Source: an uncultured Acidimicrobiales bacterium (GTDB lineage: Bacteria > Actinomycetota > Acidimicrobiia > Acidimicrobiales > CALAML01). From it: 49,881 nucleotides of DNA. The stretch spans positions 1-49,881 of the forward strand of contig CALAML010000037.1 of assembly GCA_937925845.1 (NCBI GenBank), read 5' to 3'. The position numbers and the translations under genes are program-made. The notes under the pieces were generated by a model. It was given only the letters and a program-made list of their open reading frames with translations. It searched no databases and was not told the DNA's origin. Below, in pieces: positions 32,597 through 40,929 of this stretch (its first letter is position 1; every line of letters starts with the position of its first letter).

Positions 32597-32608
32597 CCAA
32601 TCAATTGG
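32597..32608. promoter_or_regulatory. Palindrome upstream of the acyl-CoA dehydrogenase
   Basis: CCAATCAATTGG (arms CCAAT/ATTGG) lies 17 bases before the ATG at 32625 and 8 bases after a TTGACT that could be a -35 element. An operator placed between promoter and start is plausible. No clear ribosome site precedes this gene. Confidence 0.3.
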
Positions 32609-32624
32609 CAACAACACTGACAAT

Positions 32625-33830
32625 ATGAGTGATGCTGAACTGACCCAGGTAGAAGAAGCCCTCGACGCCCTGCTGGCAGCCCATGATCCAAAGCAGGAGT
32701 CCTACGAAGAATTCCGAGGTCATCAATACGACGCCGGGTTGGCCTGGGTCCATCACCCCACCAACGCCGGTGGGTTGGGCGTGCGCCCTCAGCTCCAACG
32801 CAACGTGAACCGCCGCCTGGGCGAAGCCGGAGCGGCACCGTTGCGCCCCGGACAGTTCTTCCAGGCCCTCGCCGGCCCTACGATCCTGGCCCACGGAACC
32901 GAGGAACAGTACGAGCGGTTCCTGCGGCCGATGTTCACCGGTGAAGAACTCTGGTGCCAACTGTTCTCGGAGCCGGGTGCCGGCTCCGACTTCGCCGGGT
33001 TGGGCACCAAGGCCGAACTCGATGGTGACGAGTGGATCGTGAACGGCCAGAAGGTGTGGAACACGCTGGCTCACGTAGCCGACTGGGGCATGCTCGTGAC
33101 CCGGACCGACCCGGAACTGCCCAAGCACAAAGGCATGACCTACTTCGCCCTCGACATGAAGGCCCCGGGAGTGGAGGTGCGACCGCTGCGCCAGATCACC
33201 GGCGAGGCCGAGTTCAACGAGGTCTACATGACCGATGCCAGGGTTCCGGATGCCAACCGCATCGGCGACCGGGGCGAGGGTTGGCGAGCGTCGTTGACCA
33301 CCCTGATGAACGAGCGCACTGCGATTGGCGGAGGCGGCGGTGGCGGAGCGCCCAAGCGGGGCAGTGGTTCGATCGGCCACCTGATGCAGGTGTGGGAGAA
33401 GATGCCCGACCATGAAAAGACGCCGAACCAGCGCGACGACGTGATGAAGCTGTGGATTCGGGCTGAGGTGCTGCGGCTCATCAACATCCGGGCCGTGCAG
33501 AGTGCCAAGAAGGGCCAGCCCGGGCCCGAGGGTTCGGTGGCCAAGCTCGCCGGTGCCGAGTTGAACAAGGAGCTCTACGCCAAGGCCATCGATCTGTTGG
33601 GTATGGCCGGCCAGATCGGCTACGACTACACCTTCCGCCGACCGGAGGAAGTCAGCCTCGACGGTGGTGAAAGCGGGATCGGCTACGCCTTCCTTCGGGT
33701 GCGGGCCAACTCGATCGAGGGCGGCACCTCAGAGGTGCTCCGCAACATCATGGGCGAACAAATCCTTGGCCTTCCCGGCGAACCTCGGGTCGATAAGAAC
33801 ATCCCGTGGAGTGACGTCCCCAAGAGCTAG
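32625..33830 (+). CDS. Acyl-CoA dehydrogenase family protein
   Basis: A 401-residue FAD-dependent acyl-CoA dehydrogenase. It has a helical N-terminal domain, L-F-S-E-P-G-A-G-S-D-F-A-G-L (flavin-binding strand), W-I-V-N-G-Q-K-V-W-N and the C-terminal S-I-E-G-G-T-S-E-V-L-R-N. This matches the FadE-like group common in sterol/fatty-acid catabolism of Actinomycetota. It introduces a C2-C3 double bond in an acyl-CoA and passes electrons to ETF. A Gly-rich loop (GGGGGGGAPKRG, about 237-248) is unusual. It stands alone without an electron-transfer or hydratase gene beside it, so its acyl substrate is unknown. Confidence 0.93.
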   Translation: MSDAELTQVEEALDALLAAHDPKQESYEEFRGHQYDAGLAWVHHPTNAGGLGVRPQLQRNVNRRLGEAGAAPLRPGQFFQALAGPTILAHGTEEQYERFLRPMFTGEELWCQLFSEPGAGSDFAGLGTKAELDGDEWIVNGQKVWNTLAHVADWGMLVTRTDPELPKHKGMTYFALDMKAPGVEVRPLRQITGEAEFNEVYMTDARVPDANRIGDRGEGWRASLTTLMNERTAIGGGGGGGAPKRGSGSIGHLMQVWEKMPDHEKTPNQRDDVMKLWIRAEVLRLINIRAVQSAKKGQPGPEGSVAKLAGAELNKELYAKAIDLLGMAGQIGYDYTFRRPEEVSLDGGESGIGYAFLRVRANSIEGGTSEVLRNIMGEQILGLPGEPRVDKNIPWSDVPKS

Positions 33831-34001
33831 TGAGTTGTGGCGGTGCCGGTCGAGTGTTGCGGGCTAAGACCCACGTGGCCGCGGCCAACCGATCAATCAC
33901 CACCAAACGAACGATCAGCCAGCTGCGTCTCGCAGAAGTTGGTTGAGATGCCTCTCGGCCCGCAGTCGAACTCAAAGTGACTTCGACCACATAGGTGATG
34001 T

Positions 34002-34020
34002 GTCGGGGCTACTCCCCGAC
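34002..34020. terminator. Stem-loop between convergent genes
   Basis: GTCGGGG (34002-34008) pairs perfectly with CCCCGAC (34014-34020) around the 5-base loop CTACT. It lies 26 bases past the stop of the minus-strand lipoprotein and 172 bases past the acyl-CoA dehydrogenase. No T-run follows on either strand. The remaining 215 bases of this gap show nothing else clear. Confidence 0.5.
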
Positions 34021-34045
34021 TAGCAGGTAGGCGGTGTTCAGCCGC

Positions 34046-34282
34046 TTACTCGTGGTCTTCGTCTCCGTGTTCACCGTCGCCGTCGTGCTCGTCGTCGCCG
34101 TGCTCTTTGTCGTCACCGTGTTCATCGCCGTGCTCTTTGTCGTCACCGTGCTCATCGCCGTGCTCGCCGCCATGGTCATCACCGTGGTCGGTTTCGACGA
34201 TGGTTGCCGCGCCAGCGGCGCAACCGGCCAACACCGAAAGGCCAAAGAACAGGCCAAGCACGGACTTCACGAATCGGGACAT
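34046..34282 (-). CDS. Small His/Asp/Glu-rich lipoprotein, probable metal binder
   Basis: A 78-residue protein. It has a Lys/Arg-tipped N terminus, a hydrophobic signal (V-L-G-L-F-F-G-L-S-V-L-A-G-C) with a lipobox ending in Cys, then a tail made almost only of His, Gly, Asp and Glu in repeats such as H-G-D-E-H-G-D-D-K-E. Such tails bind zinc, nickel, copper or cobalt. The family is not recognised. The frame is open 42 codons upstream, but the ATG at 34282 gives a proper signal peptide. It stands alone between convergent/divergent neighbours. A metal buffer or chaperone at the cell surface is inferred from composition only. Confidence 0.75.
   Translation of the reverse strand: MSRFVKSVLGLFFGLSVLAGCAAGAATIVETDHGDDHGGEHGDEHGDDKEHGDEHGDDKEHGDDEHDGDGEHGDEDHE
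34101..34160. repeat. 30-bp tandem duplication in the His-rich lipoprotein
   Basis: Two adjacent 30-bp units (34101-34130 and 34131-34160) differ at one base. They encode repeated H-G-D-E/D-K-E units of the metal-binding tail, showing recent in-frame expansion. Confidence 0.85.
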
Positions 34283-34388
34283 GGAAGACAACTCCGGGAG
34301 TGGGGGGACGCCAAAAAGAACTGCCTTCAGGGTAGCGGATGGGGTTCGGCCGGTGGCCATCCGCGGATCGGTTCTATAGTCGGCGGCT

Positions 34389-35366
34389 ATGGCAGCAGAG
34401 ATCCACACCTATCGAGTCGGCGCTCCAGAGATTGAGCTTTCCGTAACCGTTGAAGGCGAGGGTCCGGCGGTGTTGCTTCTGCACGGCTTTCCGGAGCTGG
34501 GCTACTCGTGGCGTCATCAGATCTCGGCGCTGGCCAAGGCCGGCTACACCGCCATCGCCCCCGACCAGCGCGGGTTCGGCTGGAGCGAGGTTCCGGACAA
34601 GGTGGAGGACTATGACATCTTCGCTCTGACCGGCGATGCGATAGCCCTACTTGACCACCTGGAGATCGAGGAGTGTGTGCTGGTGGGCCACGATTGGGGG
34701 TCGATGGTGGCGGCCCAGCTGGCGCTGTTTCGACCCGACCGGTTCCGGGGTGTGGTGCTGATGAGCGTCCCCTATTCGCCCCGATCACCTCGCAGCTTCA
34801 GCGAGTTGATTGCCCAGGCCGACCCCGAGGGACCGTTCGGCTACATGGTGGCGTTTCAGGATCGCGCTAACCCGGTCGAGGACTTGATGGATGCTGATCC
34901 GATCGCGGTGATGCGCACCATGTTCTGGTCGGTCTCCGGTGAGGAACCCGATCCCGCTGAGCCTCACGGCCTGCCGTCGTTTATCAACGAGGGCGAGTTC
35001 GAAAACTACTGCCGAGCCTTCGCCCGGACCGGCTTCGGACCTGGAGTGAACTGGTATCGAAACATGGGTCAGAACTGGGAACAGACCAAGCCCTGGCACA
35101 ACATGTTGATCTCAGTGCCGGCCCTGTTCATCGGCGGCTCAGAAGACTTCGTGGTGAAAGAAACCGATGCCCGAGCGGCCGCCGCTGCTGCCAACACCGC
35201 AGATGCCTCCCAGGCCAACCCCATCGGCCACGACTCCCCCATGGCCAAAACCTTCAAAGACTTCCGAGGAGACATCCGAATTGAAGGAGCCGGCCACTGG
35301 GTCCAACAAGAAAACCCAGAAGCGGTAAACCAGGCCCTCCTAAATTTCCTGGCCCAACTCCCCTAA
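34389..35366 (+). CDS. Alpha/beta hydrolase, epoxide-hydrolase/haloalkane-dehalogenase-like
   Basis: A 325-residue hydrolase. The oxyanion block is H-G-F-P-E (32-36), the nucleophile elbow is V-G-H-D102-W-G with Asp in place of Ser, and the late H in G-A-G-H-W-V-Q completes the triad. HGFPE and GHDWG are diagnostic of soluble epoxide hydrolases and relatives. It would open an epoxide to a diol or act on a similar ester intermediate. The promoter region is shared with the divergent His-rich lipoprotein (107 bases). It is followed by family 2 palindromes, the first starting nine bases after the stop. Confidence 0.9.
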   Translation: MAAEIHTYRVGAPEIELSVTVEGEGPAVLLLHGFPELGYSWRHQISALAKAGYTAIAPDQRGFGWSEVPDKVEDYDIFALTGDAIALLDHLEIEECVLVGHDWGSMVAAQLALFRPDRFRGVVLMSVPYSPRSPRSFSELIAQADPEGPFGYMVAFQDRANPVEDLMDADPIAVMRTMFWSVSGEEPDPAEPHGLPSFINEGEFENYCRAFARTGFGPGVNWYRNMGQNWEQTKPWHNMLISVPALFIGGSEDFVVKETDARAAAAAANTADASQANPIGHDSPMAKTFKDFRGDIRIEGAGHWVQQENPEAVNQALLNFLAQLP

Positions 35367-35374
35367 CCCCACCT

Positions 35375-35403
35375 CCAAGGTGAACCACATTCACCTCGAA
35401 GGA
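35375..35403. repeat. Family 2 palindrome, second locus, copy 1
   Basis: A copy of the element found upstream of dinB, with arms AGGTGAA/TTCACCT and centre CCACA, inside CCAAGG ... CTCGAAGGA flanks. It starts nine bases after the stop of the epoxide-hydrolase-like gene. Its centre differs from the dinB-locus copies, while the outer flanks are the same. Confidence 0.85.
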
Positions 35404-35469
35404 GAACCCACAAGGATGTTGACAGTGAGGCCAGTGAATGCAATGGCCACCAGTCGCCACAACCCACCA

Positions 35470-35498
35470 CCAAGGTGAACCACATTCACCTCGAAGGC
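35470..35498. repeat. Family 2 palindrome, second locus, copy 2
   Basis: The same element with the same CCACA centre as the copy 95 bp to the left. The pair lies in the 398-base gap between the convergent epoxide-hydrolase-like gene and otsA. That gap otherwise holds the two hairpins at 35555-35600 and 35734-35760. Confidence 0.85.
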
Positions 35499-35554
35499 CA
35501 AGGACCGGCGCCAGCAAGTACCCAGGCCAAAAATGCCAGCAAAGTTGCTCCGCC

Positions 35555-35600
35555 GGGTATGGATCATTTGCGAGCCCCAGCGAGCGAATCATCCATACCC
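35555..35600. repeat. Inverted repeat in the gap before otsA
   Basis: GGGTATGGAT (35555-35564) and ATCCATACCC (35591-35600) are perfect 10-bp arms. Pairing continues imperfectly inward. The structure lies between convergent genes and near no start codon, so a transcript-end or mobile repeat is more likely than an operator. Confidence 0.5.
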
Positions 35601-35733
35601 CGCCAGGCCGGCCGCCGTCCGAAGTCACGCCCAAACCACAGCAAGAATGCGGCCCTGGCCTGGCGGAACCAAAAACCAGCCCGGCAAAGCCGGACCACCA
35701 ACCGTGTGTGCGACCAAACCAAAGAAAACAAGG

Positions 35734-35760
35734 CCCCAGCCGAAAACAGCGAAGCTGGGG
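35734..35760 (-). terminator. Rho-independent-type terminator of otsA
   Basis: On the minus strand, CCCCAGC pairs with GCTGGGG around a 13-base loop, followed by CCTTGTTTTCTTT. The stem starts five bases past the otsA stop. This is the clearest intrinsic-terminator layout in the window. Confidence 0.7.
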
Positions 35761-35764
35761 GGGG

Positions 35765-37234
35765 TTAACCGAGTTCTTTGAGGAACCTTTTGGCCCAGTC
35801 GTGAACGGTGTGACTGGCGAGATGGGTTCGCATGGTCTTCATGCGGGTGGCGGCGTCGGCGGGATCCATTTCGAGTGCGCCTTTGATGGCTCGTTTGAGC
35901 CCGGCGGTGTCGAAGGGGTTGCAGATCACTGCCGAGTCGCCGAATTCGGCCGCGGTTCCGGCGAACTCTGAAAGCACCAGCACTCCGGTGTCGTCGCGTC
36001 GGGAGGCCACGTACTCCTTCGCTACCAGGTTCATGCCGTCCTCAAAGGGAGTCACCAGCATCACGTCGGCGGCCAGGTAAAGGGGGACCAGCTCGTCGAA
36101 GGGCAGCGTTCGGTGCATGTAATGCACCACCGATCGGCCGAGCGGAGCGAAGTCACCGTTGATCTGGCCCACGAGCTGTTCGATCGTGGCTCGGGTTTCG
36201 GCATACCCGGGGACCGCGTCGCGGCTGGGGGTCGCCACCTGTACAAACACCACGTCGTCGGCGCTGAGGTCGCCTTCGCCGATCAGCTCACGGAACGCTT
36301 TGAGCCGGGCATCGATGCCCTTGGTGTAGTCGAGTCGGTCGACGCCCAGCACCACCTGGGACGGGTTACCGATCTTTTCGAGAAACTCGATGCTGGCCTG
36401 CTTCATAGCTGGTGTGGCGGCGAGGGACTCGACTGCGTCGAAGTCGATGGAGATGGGATGCGACCCAACGTTGACCTCACGGTCTTCGTAGTCAACAACG
36501 ACCACGTCGTCTTTCAGGACCACCTCGGGTAGGCCGGCCACCCGGTGGGCCAAGGTGAGGAAGTGACGAGCATCGGTGGTGGTTTGGAAGCCGATCAGGT
36601 CTGAGCCGAGCAGGCCTCTGGCGATTTGGTCCCGCCATGGCAACCGCATCAGCAGCTGTGATGGCGGGAATGGGGTATGGACAAAGAAGCCGATGTTTAC
36701 GTCGGGCCGGGCCTCGCGCACCATGGCTGGCATCAGCTGGAGATGGTAGTCGTGGATCCACAGGTCAGCGCCGGGCTCCAGGAGTTCGATGGCCCAGTTG
36801 GCGAAGCGGCGGTTTACCTTCAAGTAGGTGGCCCACCATTTTCTCTTGAAGGTCGTGGGCAAAAGGCCGTTGTGGTACAGCGGCCAGAGGGTGGAGTTGG
36901 AGAACCCTTCGTAGTAGCCGACCCGTTCGGCCTTCGACAGCGGGATTGGATACAGGGCGATGCCGGAGTGTTCGAAAGACTGTGAGCTCTCCAGGTCGTC
37001 GCCGGTGTCGCCATTCCAACCGAGCCAGGCGCCGTTCTTACCGGCCATCACTGGCGACATCGCCGTGACCAGGCCACCAGGACTGAGCTGCCATACGCCG
37101 TTTTCGTCTCGGGCGACCGGAAGCCGGTTGGCCGCAACGACGAAGTCGAACGTCGACCCCTGGAGATGTCGGGGTGGAGCGGTGTCCCTCGATGATTCGG
37201 TCAACGCCGACGCTTCCTCTGCATAGTCACTCAT
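35765..37234 (-). CDS. otsA: Trehalose-6-phosphate synthase (GT20)
   Basis: A 489-residue glycosyltransferase of family GT20 that makes trehalose-6-phosphate from UDP/ADP/GDP-glucose and glucose-6-phosphate. Landmarks are [45 protein letters not shown] and S-E-F-A-G-T-A. These cover both Rossmann halves and the donor site. The ATG at 37234 has GGAG seven bases upstream; an 18-codon extension is unsupported. No phosphatase (otsB) is adjacent, so the second step must be encoded elsewhere. Trehalose serves as compatible solute and stress protectant. Confidence 0.96.
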   Translation of the reverse strand: MSDYAEEASALTESSRDTAPPRHLQGSTFDFVVAANRLPVARDENGVWQLSPGGLVTAMSPVMAGKNGAWLGWNGDTGDDLESSQSFEHSGIALYPIPLSKAERVGYYEGFSNSTLWPLYHNGLLPTTFKRKWWATYLKVNRRFANWAIELLEPGADLWIHDYHLQLMPAMVREARPDVNIGFFVHTPFPPSQLLMRLPWRDQIARGLLGSDLIGFQTTTDARHFLTLAHRVAGLPEVVLKDDVVVVDYEDREVNVGSHPISIDFDAVESLAATPAMKQASIEFLEKIGNPSQVVLGVDRLDYTKGIDARLKAFRELIGEGDLSADDVVFVQVATPSRDAVPGYAETRATIEQLVGQINGDFAPLGRSVVHYMHRTLPFDELVPLYLAADVMLVTPFEDGMNLVAKEYVASRRDDTGVLVLSEFAGTAAEFGDSAVICNPFDTAGLKRAIKGALEMDPADAATRMKTMRTHLASHTVHDWAKRFLKELG

Positions 37235-37382
37235 CTGCGCTCCGAAACGACTCTGGGCTGTCGGCGAACACCCAACCGTAGTTGCCACCGAGCCAAATAG
37301 TCGGCTCTGGAAGATGGCGCCCGCACTCGCATTCTAACGGCTGCCTTGGCTGGGCTGTGGTCCGCACCACTACGTTGGGCTG

Positions 37383-38156
37383 ATGCCTGAAGGCGACACG
37401 ATTTTCCGGGCTGCCGCCCGACTCCGCCCCGCCATCGAGGGCTGTCCACTGGTTCGATTCACCGCGCCTCGTCTGAGCGGTGAACTGCCTCAACCGGGCG
37501 AGATCGTGGATGCGGTGCGGTCCCACGGCAAGCATCTCCTTATCGATTTTTCGGGTGGCCAGACCTTGCGGGTGCATCTGCGCATGACGGGAAGCTGGCA
37601 TCTATACCGCGCCACGAGCGATTGGCGCCGCAGGGAACGGGCCGCTCGCGTGGTGATTGAAGTCGCAGATTGGGTCGCGGTGTGTCGCAGCGCCCCCGAT
37701 ATCCAGCTGACCCCTACTGATCGCGTCTCGGTCGGCCATTTGGGCCCCGACCTGTGTGGCCCCGATCCCGACTTCGCCGAGATTTGCGAGCGGGCTCGGC
37801 GGTTGTCGGATGGCGATCGACCGATCGGCGAGGTGGTGATGGATCAGCGGGTGGCGTGTGGCATCGGCAACGTCTTTAAGGCCGAAGCCCTGCATTCTGT
37901 TGCCCTCGACCCGACCACGCCGGTGAGCCGAGTGGGCGACGAAACCCTCAGCGCTCTCTTCGAGGAAGCCCGTCGTCTGTTGGCGATGAACCTGGAGCGA
38001 CCGGGAGCCCGGGTGACCGTGCCAGGTGGATACGCGGTGTACGGGCGGGCCGACGAACCCTGTCCGCGCTGTTCCCACACGGTTCGCAGAATCGTGCAGG
38101 GCGGCGACCAACCCCGCAGCACCTACTTCTGTCCAGGATGTCAGGTCCGACCATGA
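37383..38156 (+). CDS. Fpg/Nei-family DNA glycosylase (endonuclease VIII-like)
   Basis: A 257-residue bifunctional glycosylase/AP lyase. The catalytic N terminus is M-P2-E3-G-D-T (Pro2 nucleophile). H-L-R-M-T-G-S-W and the helix-two-turn-helix with C-G-I-G-N-V-F-K follow. A C-terminal zinc finger C-P-R-C ... C-P-G-C near the end is the DNA-binding finger. PEGDT, rather than PELPE, places it nearer Nei than Fpg, so oxidised pyrimidines are likely substrates. Its stop overlaps the start of an HhH-GPD glycosylase gene (ATGA), forming a repair operon. Confidence 0.93.
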   Translation: MPEGDTIFRAAARLRPAIEGCPLVRFTAPRLSGELPQPGEIVDAVRSHGKHLLIDFSGGQTLRVHLRMTGSWHLYRATSDWRRRERAARVVIEVADWVAVCRSAPDIQLTPTDRVSVGHLGPDLCGPDPDFAEICERARRLSDGDRPIGEVVMDQRVACGIGNVFKAEALHSVALDPTTPVSRVGDETLSALFEEARRLLAMNLERPGARVTVPGGYAVYGRADEPCPRCSHTVRRIVQGGDQPRSTYFCPGCQVRP

Positions 38157-39115
38157 ACGCGACTGTGGAGCGGAGCCTCGATGTCTCCGGCATCAGCCTC
38201 TACCCCACCCTGCACCCGATGGCGATGTTTCCCTCGGATCCCACAACCCATTTGCGACCGAACCAGTTCGCCCGCGCCACGTTGACCCCCGATGGCCCAG
38301 CAACCTTGCTGGTGAACTGGAGCGACGAGCGCGCATCGGCGGAGCTTTGGGGTGAGGGAAGCGGGTGGCTGGAGCATCGACTTGAGGCCATTCTCGGGCT
38401 GACCGATGACGTGAGCGGCTTCGAGCGAGATCTAAGTTCGTGGACCAGCGCACCTGGCGACCACTTCGAGTCGGAGGCCGAAGTGCGGCGGGCTGAGCTG
38501 ATCGGTCGGCTGTGGCATCAACGATCCGGCCACCGGTTGTGCGCGAGCCACACCTTGTGGCACGACGTGGTGTGGTTGATCCCAGGCCAGCGGGTGACCT
38601 CGCGTAACGCCGCCGAGCAGTGGCGCTCGATGGTGCGGGCCTATTCCGAACCAGCCCCCGGGCCACTTGAGCTGATGTTGCCCCCAGCGCCGCAGGTCGT
38701 GGCCGCAGCGCCCTATACCGACTTCCACCGCTTCGGCATCGAGCGCAAGCGGGCCGACGCCATCCGCGCCGCGGCCAAGCTGGTGCCGCGCTTCGCCGAA
38801 TCGACCGATCTACCGAGCGCCGAGTTGCGGACCAAGCTGGAGCTGACCCGTGGGGTCGGCGTGTGGACCTCCACCAACGTTTCGGCCATGACTCAAGGCG
38901 ACCCGGACACACCGGTACTCGGCGACTACGGGTTGCCGGCAACGGCCACCTGGAACCTCGCCGGTGAGCGGGTGGGTACCGATGAGCGAATGATGGAGCT
39001 GTTGGCCCCGTTCCGCCCTCATCGCTGGCGAGTGATGCGGCTGCTGATGGCCGGAGGTCAGATGCCACCTCGTCGCGGCCCGCGAAAACGAAACCCCCGA
39101 ATTCAACAGCTGTAG
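38153..39115 (+). CDS. HhH-GPD DNA glycosylase (AlkA/3-methyladenine glycosylase-like)
   Basis: A 320-residue protein resembling DNA-3-methyladenine glycosylase II. An N-terminal beta domain (about 1-90) leads into a helical region with the helix-hairpin-helix E-L-T-R-G-V-G-V-W-T-S, then D-T-P-V-L-G-D-Y-G-L, where the second Asp fits the catalytic Asp of the GPD motif. It should remove alkylated bases. The ATG at 38153 overlaps the Nei-type gene's stop, which fixes the start over the ATG fifteen bases earlier. Conserved family residues are fewer than usual in the N-terminal half. Confidence 0.82.
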   Translation: MNATVERSLDVSGISLYPTLHPMAMFPSDPTTHLRPNQFARATLTPDGPATLLVNWSDERASAELWGEGSGWLEHRLEAILGLTDDVSGFERDLSSWTSAPGDHFESEAEVRRAELIGRLWHQRSGHRLCASHTLWHDVVWLIPGQRVTSRNAAEQWRSMVRAYSEPAPGPLELMLPPAPQVVAAAPYTDFHRFGIERKRADAIRAAAKLVPRFAESTDLPSAELRTKLELTRGVGVWTSTNVSAMTQGDPDTPVLGDYGLPATATWNLAGERVGTDERMMELLAPFRPHRWRVMRLLMAGGQMPPRRGPRKRNPRIQQL

Positions 39116-39226
39116 TCGCCGCCGGGAGTCGGTCCAAGCCATCGGCCACATTTTTCGAACTGATGGGAACCAGCGGGAGATCCAACGCCGTCAGAGGTGG
39201 AGACTCATCCCGACTGGAGCTACCCA

Positions 39227-40834
39227 ATGTTTCGCCACCATCAATCCTCTGCCCTTCACCTGCCGACGATCCTGATGCGCCTGATTGCCGTCCTTGCGGT
39301 GTTGGCCGTTGTGGCCGCAGGCTGTTCGTCATCCAGCGACAGCGTCAGTGAGACGAGCGCCTCCGATGGGGCCGCCGGAGACGGCGGGTCTTCCGATGAT
39401 GGGACGAGTGGAGACGACGATAGTTCCTCGTCGAGCGATGACGGAGGCGATGACGGTGCTGGCGGCGGCGAGGGAGCACCAGCGCCCACCGCAACGGTGG
39501 CTGATGACGACGATGCGACCGAGAGTGCCGACGACGGCGATGCAGCTATGGCTGAGGATGATGGCGAAGCCATGGCTGAAGAGGCTGGAGATGGAGGTGG
39601 AGACGACGCGATGGTGGAAGACGACGGTGAGAGTGAGGTCGCCGCCGCTCCTGACGAAGACATCGACTTCGAGTTTGAATCAGATCCGCCGGAGGCCCTT
39701 GAAGAAGTTCTGCCCGAACCCCTTCCGGAGCCCGATCCGGTGCCGGCCCCTCGTCCGCAGTCCGGTTTGCTGACCGCTGGCGAGATCGACGACAACCTGA
39801 ACTTCGACTTCTTTGTTGGTTACCTCGACCGCACCGCCCAGAACGCCAACCAGGCGCTGCCTCAGGTAGATCTGAACGACGGCTTCACCGTGAACGTTGT
39901 CGACCAGGCCGGCGTGGGGGTGGCCAACACCCCGGTCACCGTCACCGGTGGCGACCAGAGCTTCCGGGCCTTCACCAACAGCGCCGGAGTCGCCCGGGTC
40001 TTCCCCGCCTACTACGGCATCACTCAGTGGGAATCGCTTCAGGTTCAAGCCAGCGGCAACGAGATCGCTGTCTCTCGGCAGGACGTCGGGAACAACGTCG
40101 AAGTGGTAGCCAACAACGCCGAAGGTGGAGCTCCGACGGCGCTCGATGTTGCTCTGGTGCTCGATGTCACTGGCTCGATGAGCGACGAGCTGAACTACCT
40201 CACCGTAGAGTTTGAGGCCATCGTGCAGCGGGTACGCGATAGCTATCCTGAGGCCGATCTTCGCTTTGGCCTTGTGGCCTACCGTGATGAGGGTGACACC
40301 TTTGTAACCCGGGCCTATGACTTCACCGGTGACGTCGCCCAGATGCGCCAGCAACTTGCCGATCAGTCGGCCGATGGCGGCGGCGATTTCCCGGAAGCGA
40401 TGGATGCTGCACTGGTTGATGCCAACGCCCTCCAGTGGCGGGAAGGCAATGTCGGTCGGTTGATTCTGCTCAACGCCGATGCCCCACCGCATGGCAACCG
40501 GATTGCCGCCACGCTGGCCGAAGCTCGCCAGGCCGCCGACGTTGGCGTCCGTATCTACCCCCTGGCCGCCAGCGGGGTCGACGAAGGTGCCGAGTACCTG
40601 ATGCGGGTCATGGCCGCAACTACCGGTGGCCGCCACCTCTTCCTCACCGAGGACTCGGGGATTGGTGGCGCCAAGCTGGAGCCGAAGACCGAGTGTTACC
40701 AGGTCACCCGCCTCGACAACCTGCTGATGCGGGTTATCAAGGCCGAGCTGGCCGGTGAACGGGTCGACGCCGCCGAGGTCGACATCATCCGTGAGGTCGG
40801 CAACTTCGATCGGGGTGTTTGCGTCGAGCAGTAG
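39227..40834 (+). CDS. Lipoprotein with von Willebrand factor A domain
   Basis: A 535-residue predicted surface lipoprotein. The signal ends in the lipobox V-V-A-A-G-C33. About 140 residues of Asp/Ser/Gly/Glu-rich linker follow, then a carboxypeptidase-regulatory-like beta domain (about 195-300: V-D-Q-A-G-V-G-V-A-N-T-P-V-T-V-T-G-G). A VWA domain closes the protein. Its metal-ion-dependent adhesion site reads D-V-T-G-S-M-S, a DxTGS variant, with an A-Y-R-D-E-G-D segment further on. Such domains bind protein partners through a divalent cation. GGAG lies seven bases before the ATG at 39227. An adhesion or stress-sensing role is plausible; no enzyme activity is seen. It ends before a stem-loop shared with the Lhr gene. 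Confidence 0.85.
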   Translation: MFRHHQSSALHLPTILMRLIAVLAVLAVVAAGCSSSSDSVSETSASDGAAGDGGSSDDGTSGDDDSSSSSDDGGDDGAGGGEGAPAPTATVADDDDATESADDGDAAMAEDDGEAMAEEAGDGGGDDAMVEDDGESEVAAAPDEDIDFEFESDPPEALEEVLPEPLPEPDPVPAPRPQSGLLTAGEIDDNLNFDFFVGYLDRTAQNANQALPQVDLNDGFTVNVVDQAGVGVANTPVTVTGGDQSFRAFTNSAGVARVFPAYYGITQWESLQVQASGNEIAVSRQDVGNNVEVVANNAEGGAPTALDVALVLDVTGSMSDELNYLTVEFEAIVQRVRDSYPEADLRFGLVAYRDEGDTFVTRAYDFTGDVAQMRQQLADQSADGGGDFPEAMDAALVDANALQWREGNVGRLILLNADAPPHGNRIAATLAEARQAADVGVRIYPLAASGVDEGAEYLMRVMAATTGGRHLFLTEDSGIGGAKLEPKTECYQVTRLDNLLMRVIKAELAGERVDAAEVDIIREVGNFDRGVCVEQ

Positions 40835-40890
40835 CCCAGTGGGCGCCTTCCAGAAGGTGGGCTCGACGCCGACCCGATCAGCGAACGAAT

Positions 40891-40919
40891 CTCCCGGCAC
40901 GCTCCAGTCGTGTCGGGAG
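40891..40919. terminator. Stem-loop between convergent VWA and lhr genes
   Basis: CTCCCGGCACG (40891-40901) pairs with CGTGTCGGGAG (40909-40919), 11 bp with one G-U wobble on the plus strand, around a 7-base loop. It sits 11 bases from the lhr stop and 57 bases from the VWA stop. There is no long T-run; a bidirectional terminator is inferred from placement. Confidence 0.65.
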
Positions 40920-40929
40920 GTTCTCCACC

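Noticed and set aside
40808-40879. Functional tRNA gene
   Set aside because: GATCGGG/CCCGATC could form an acceptor stem, but the left arm lies in the VWA coding end, the D-arm spacing is wrong and the T-stem has a mismatch.
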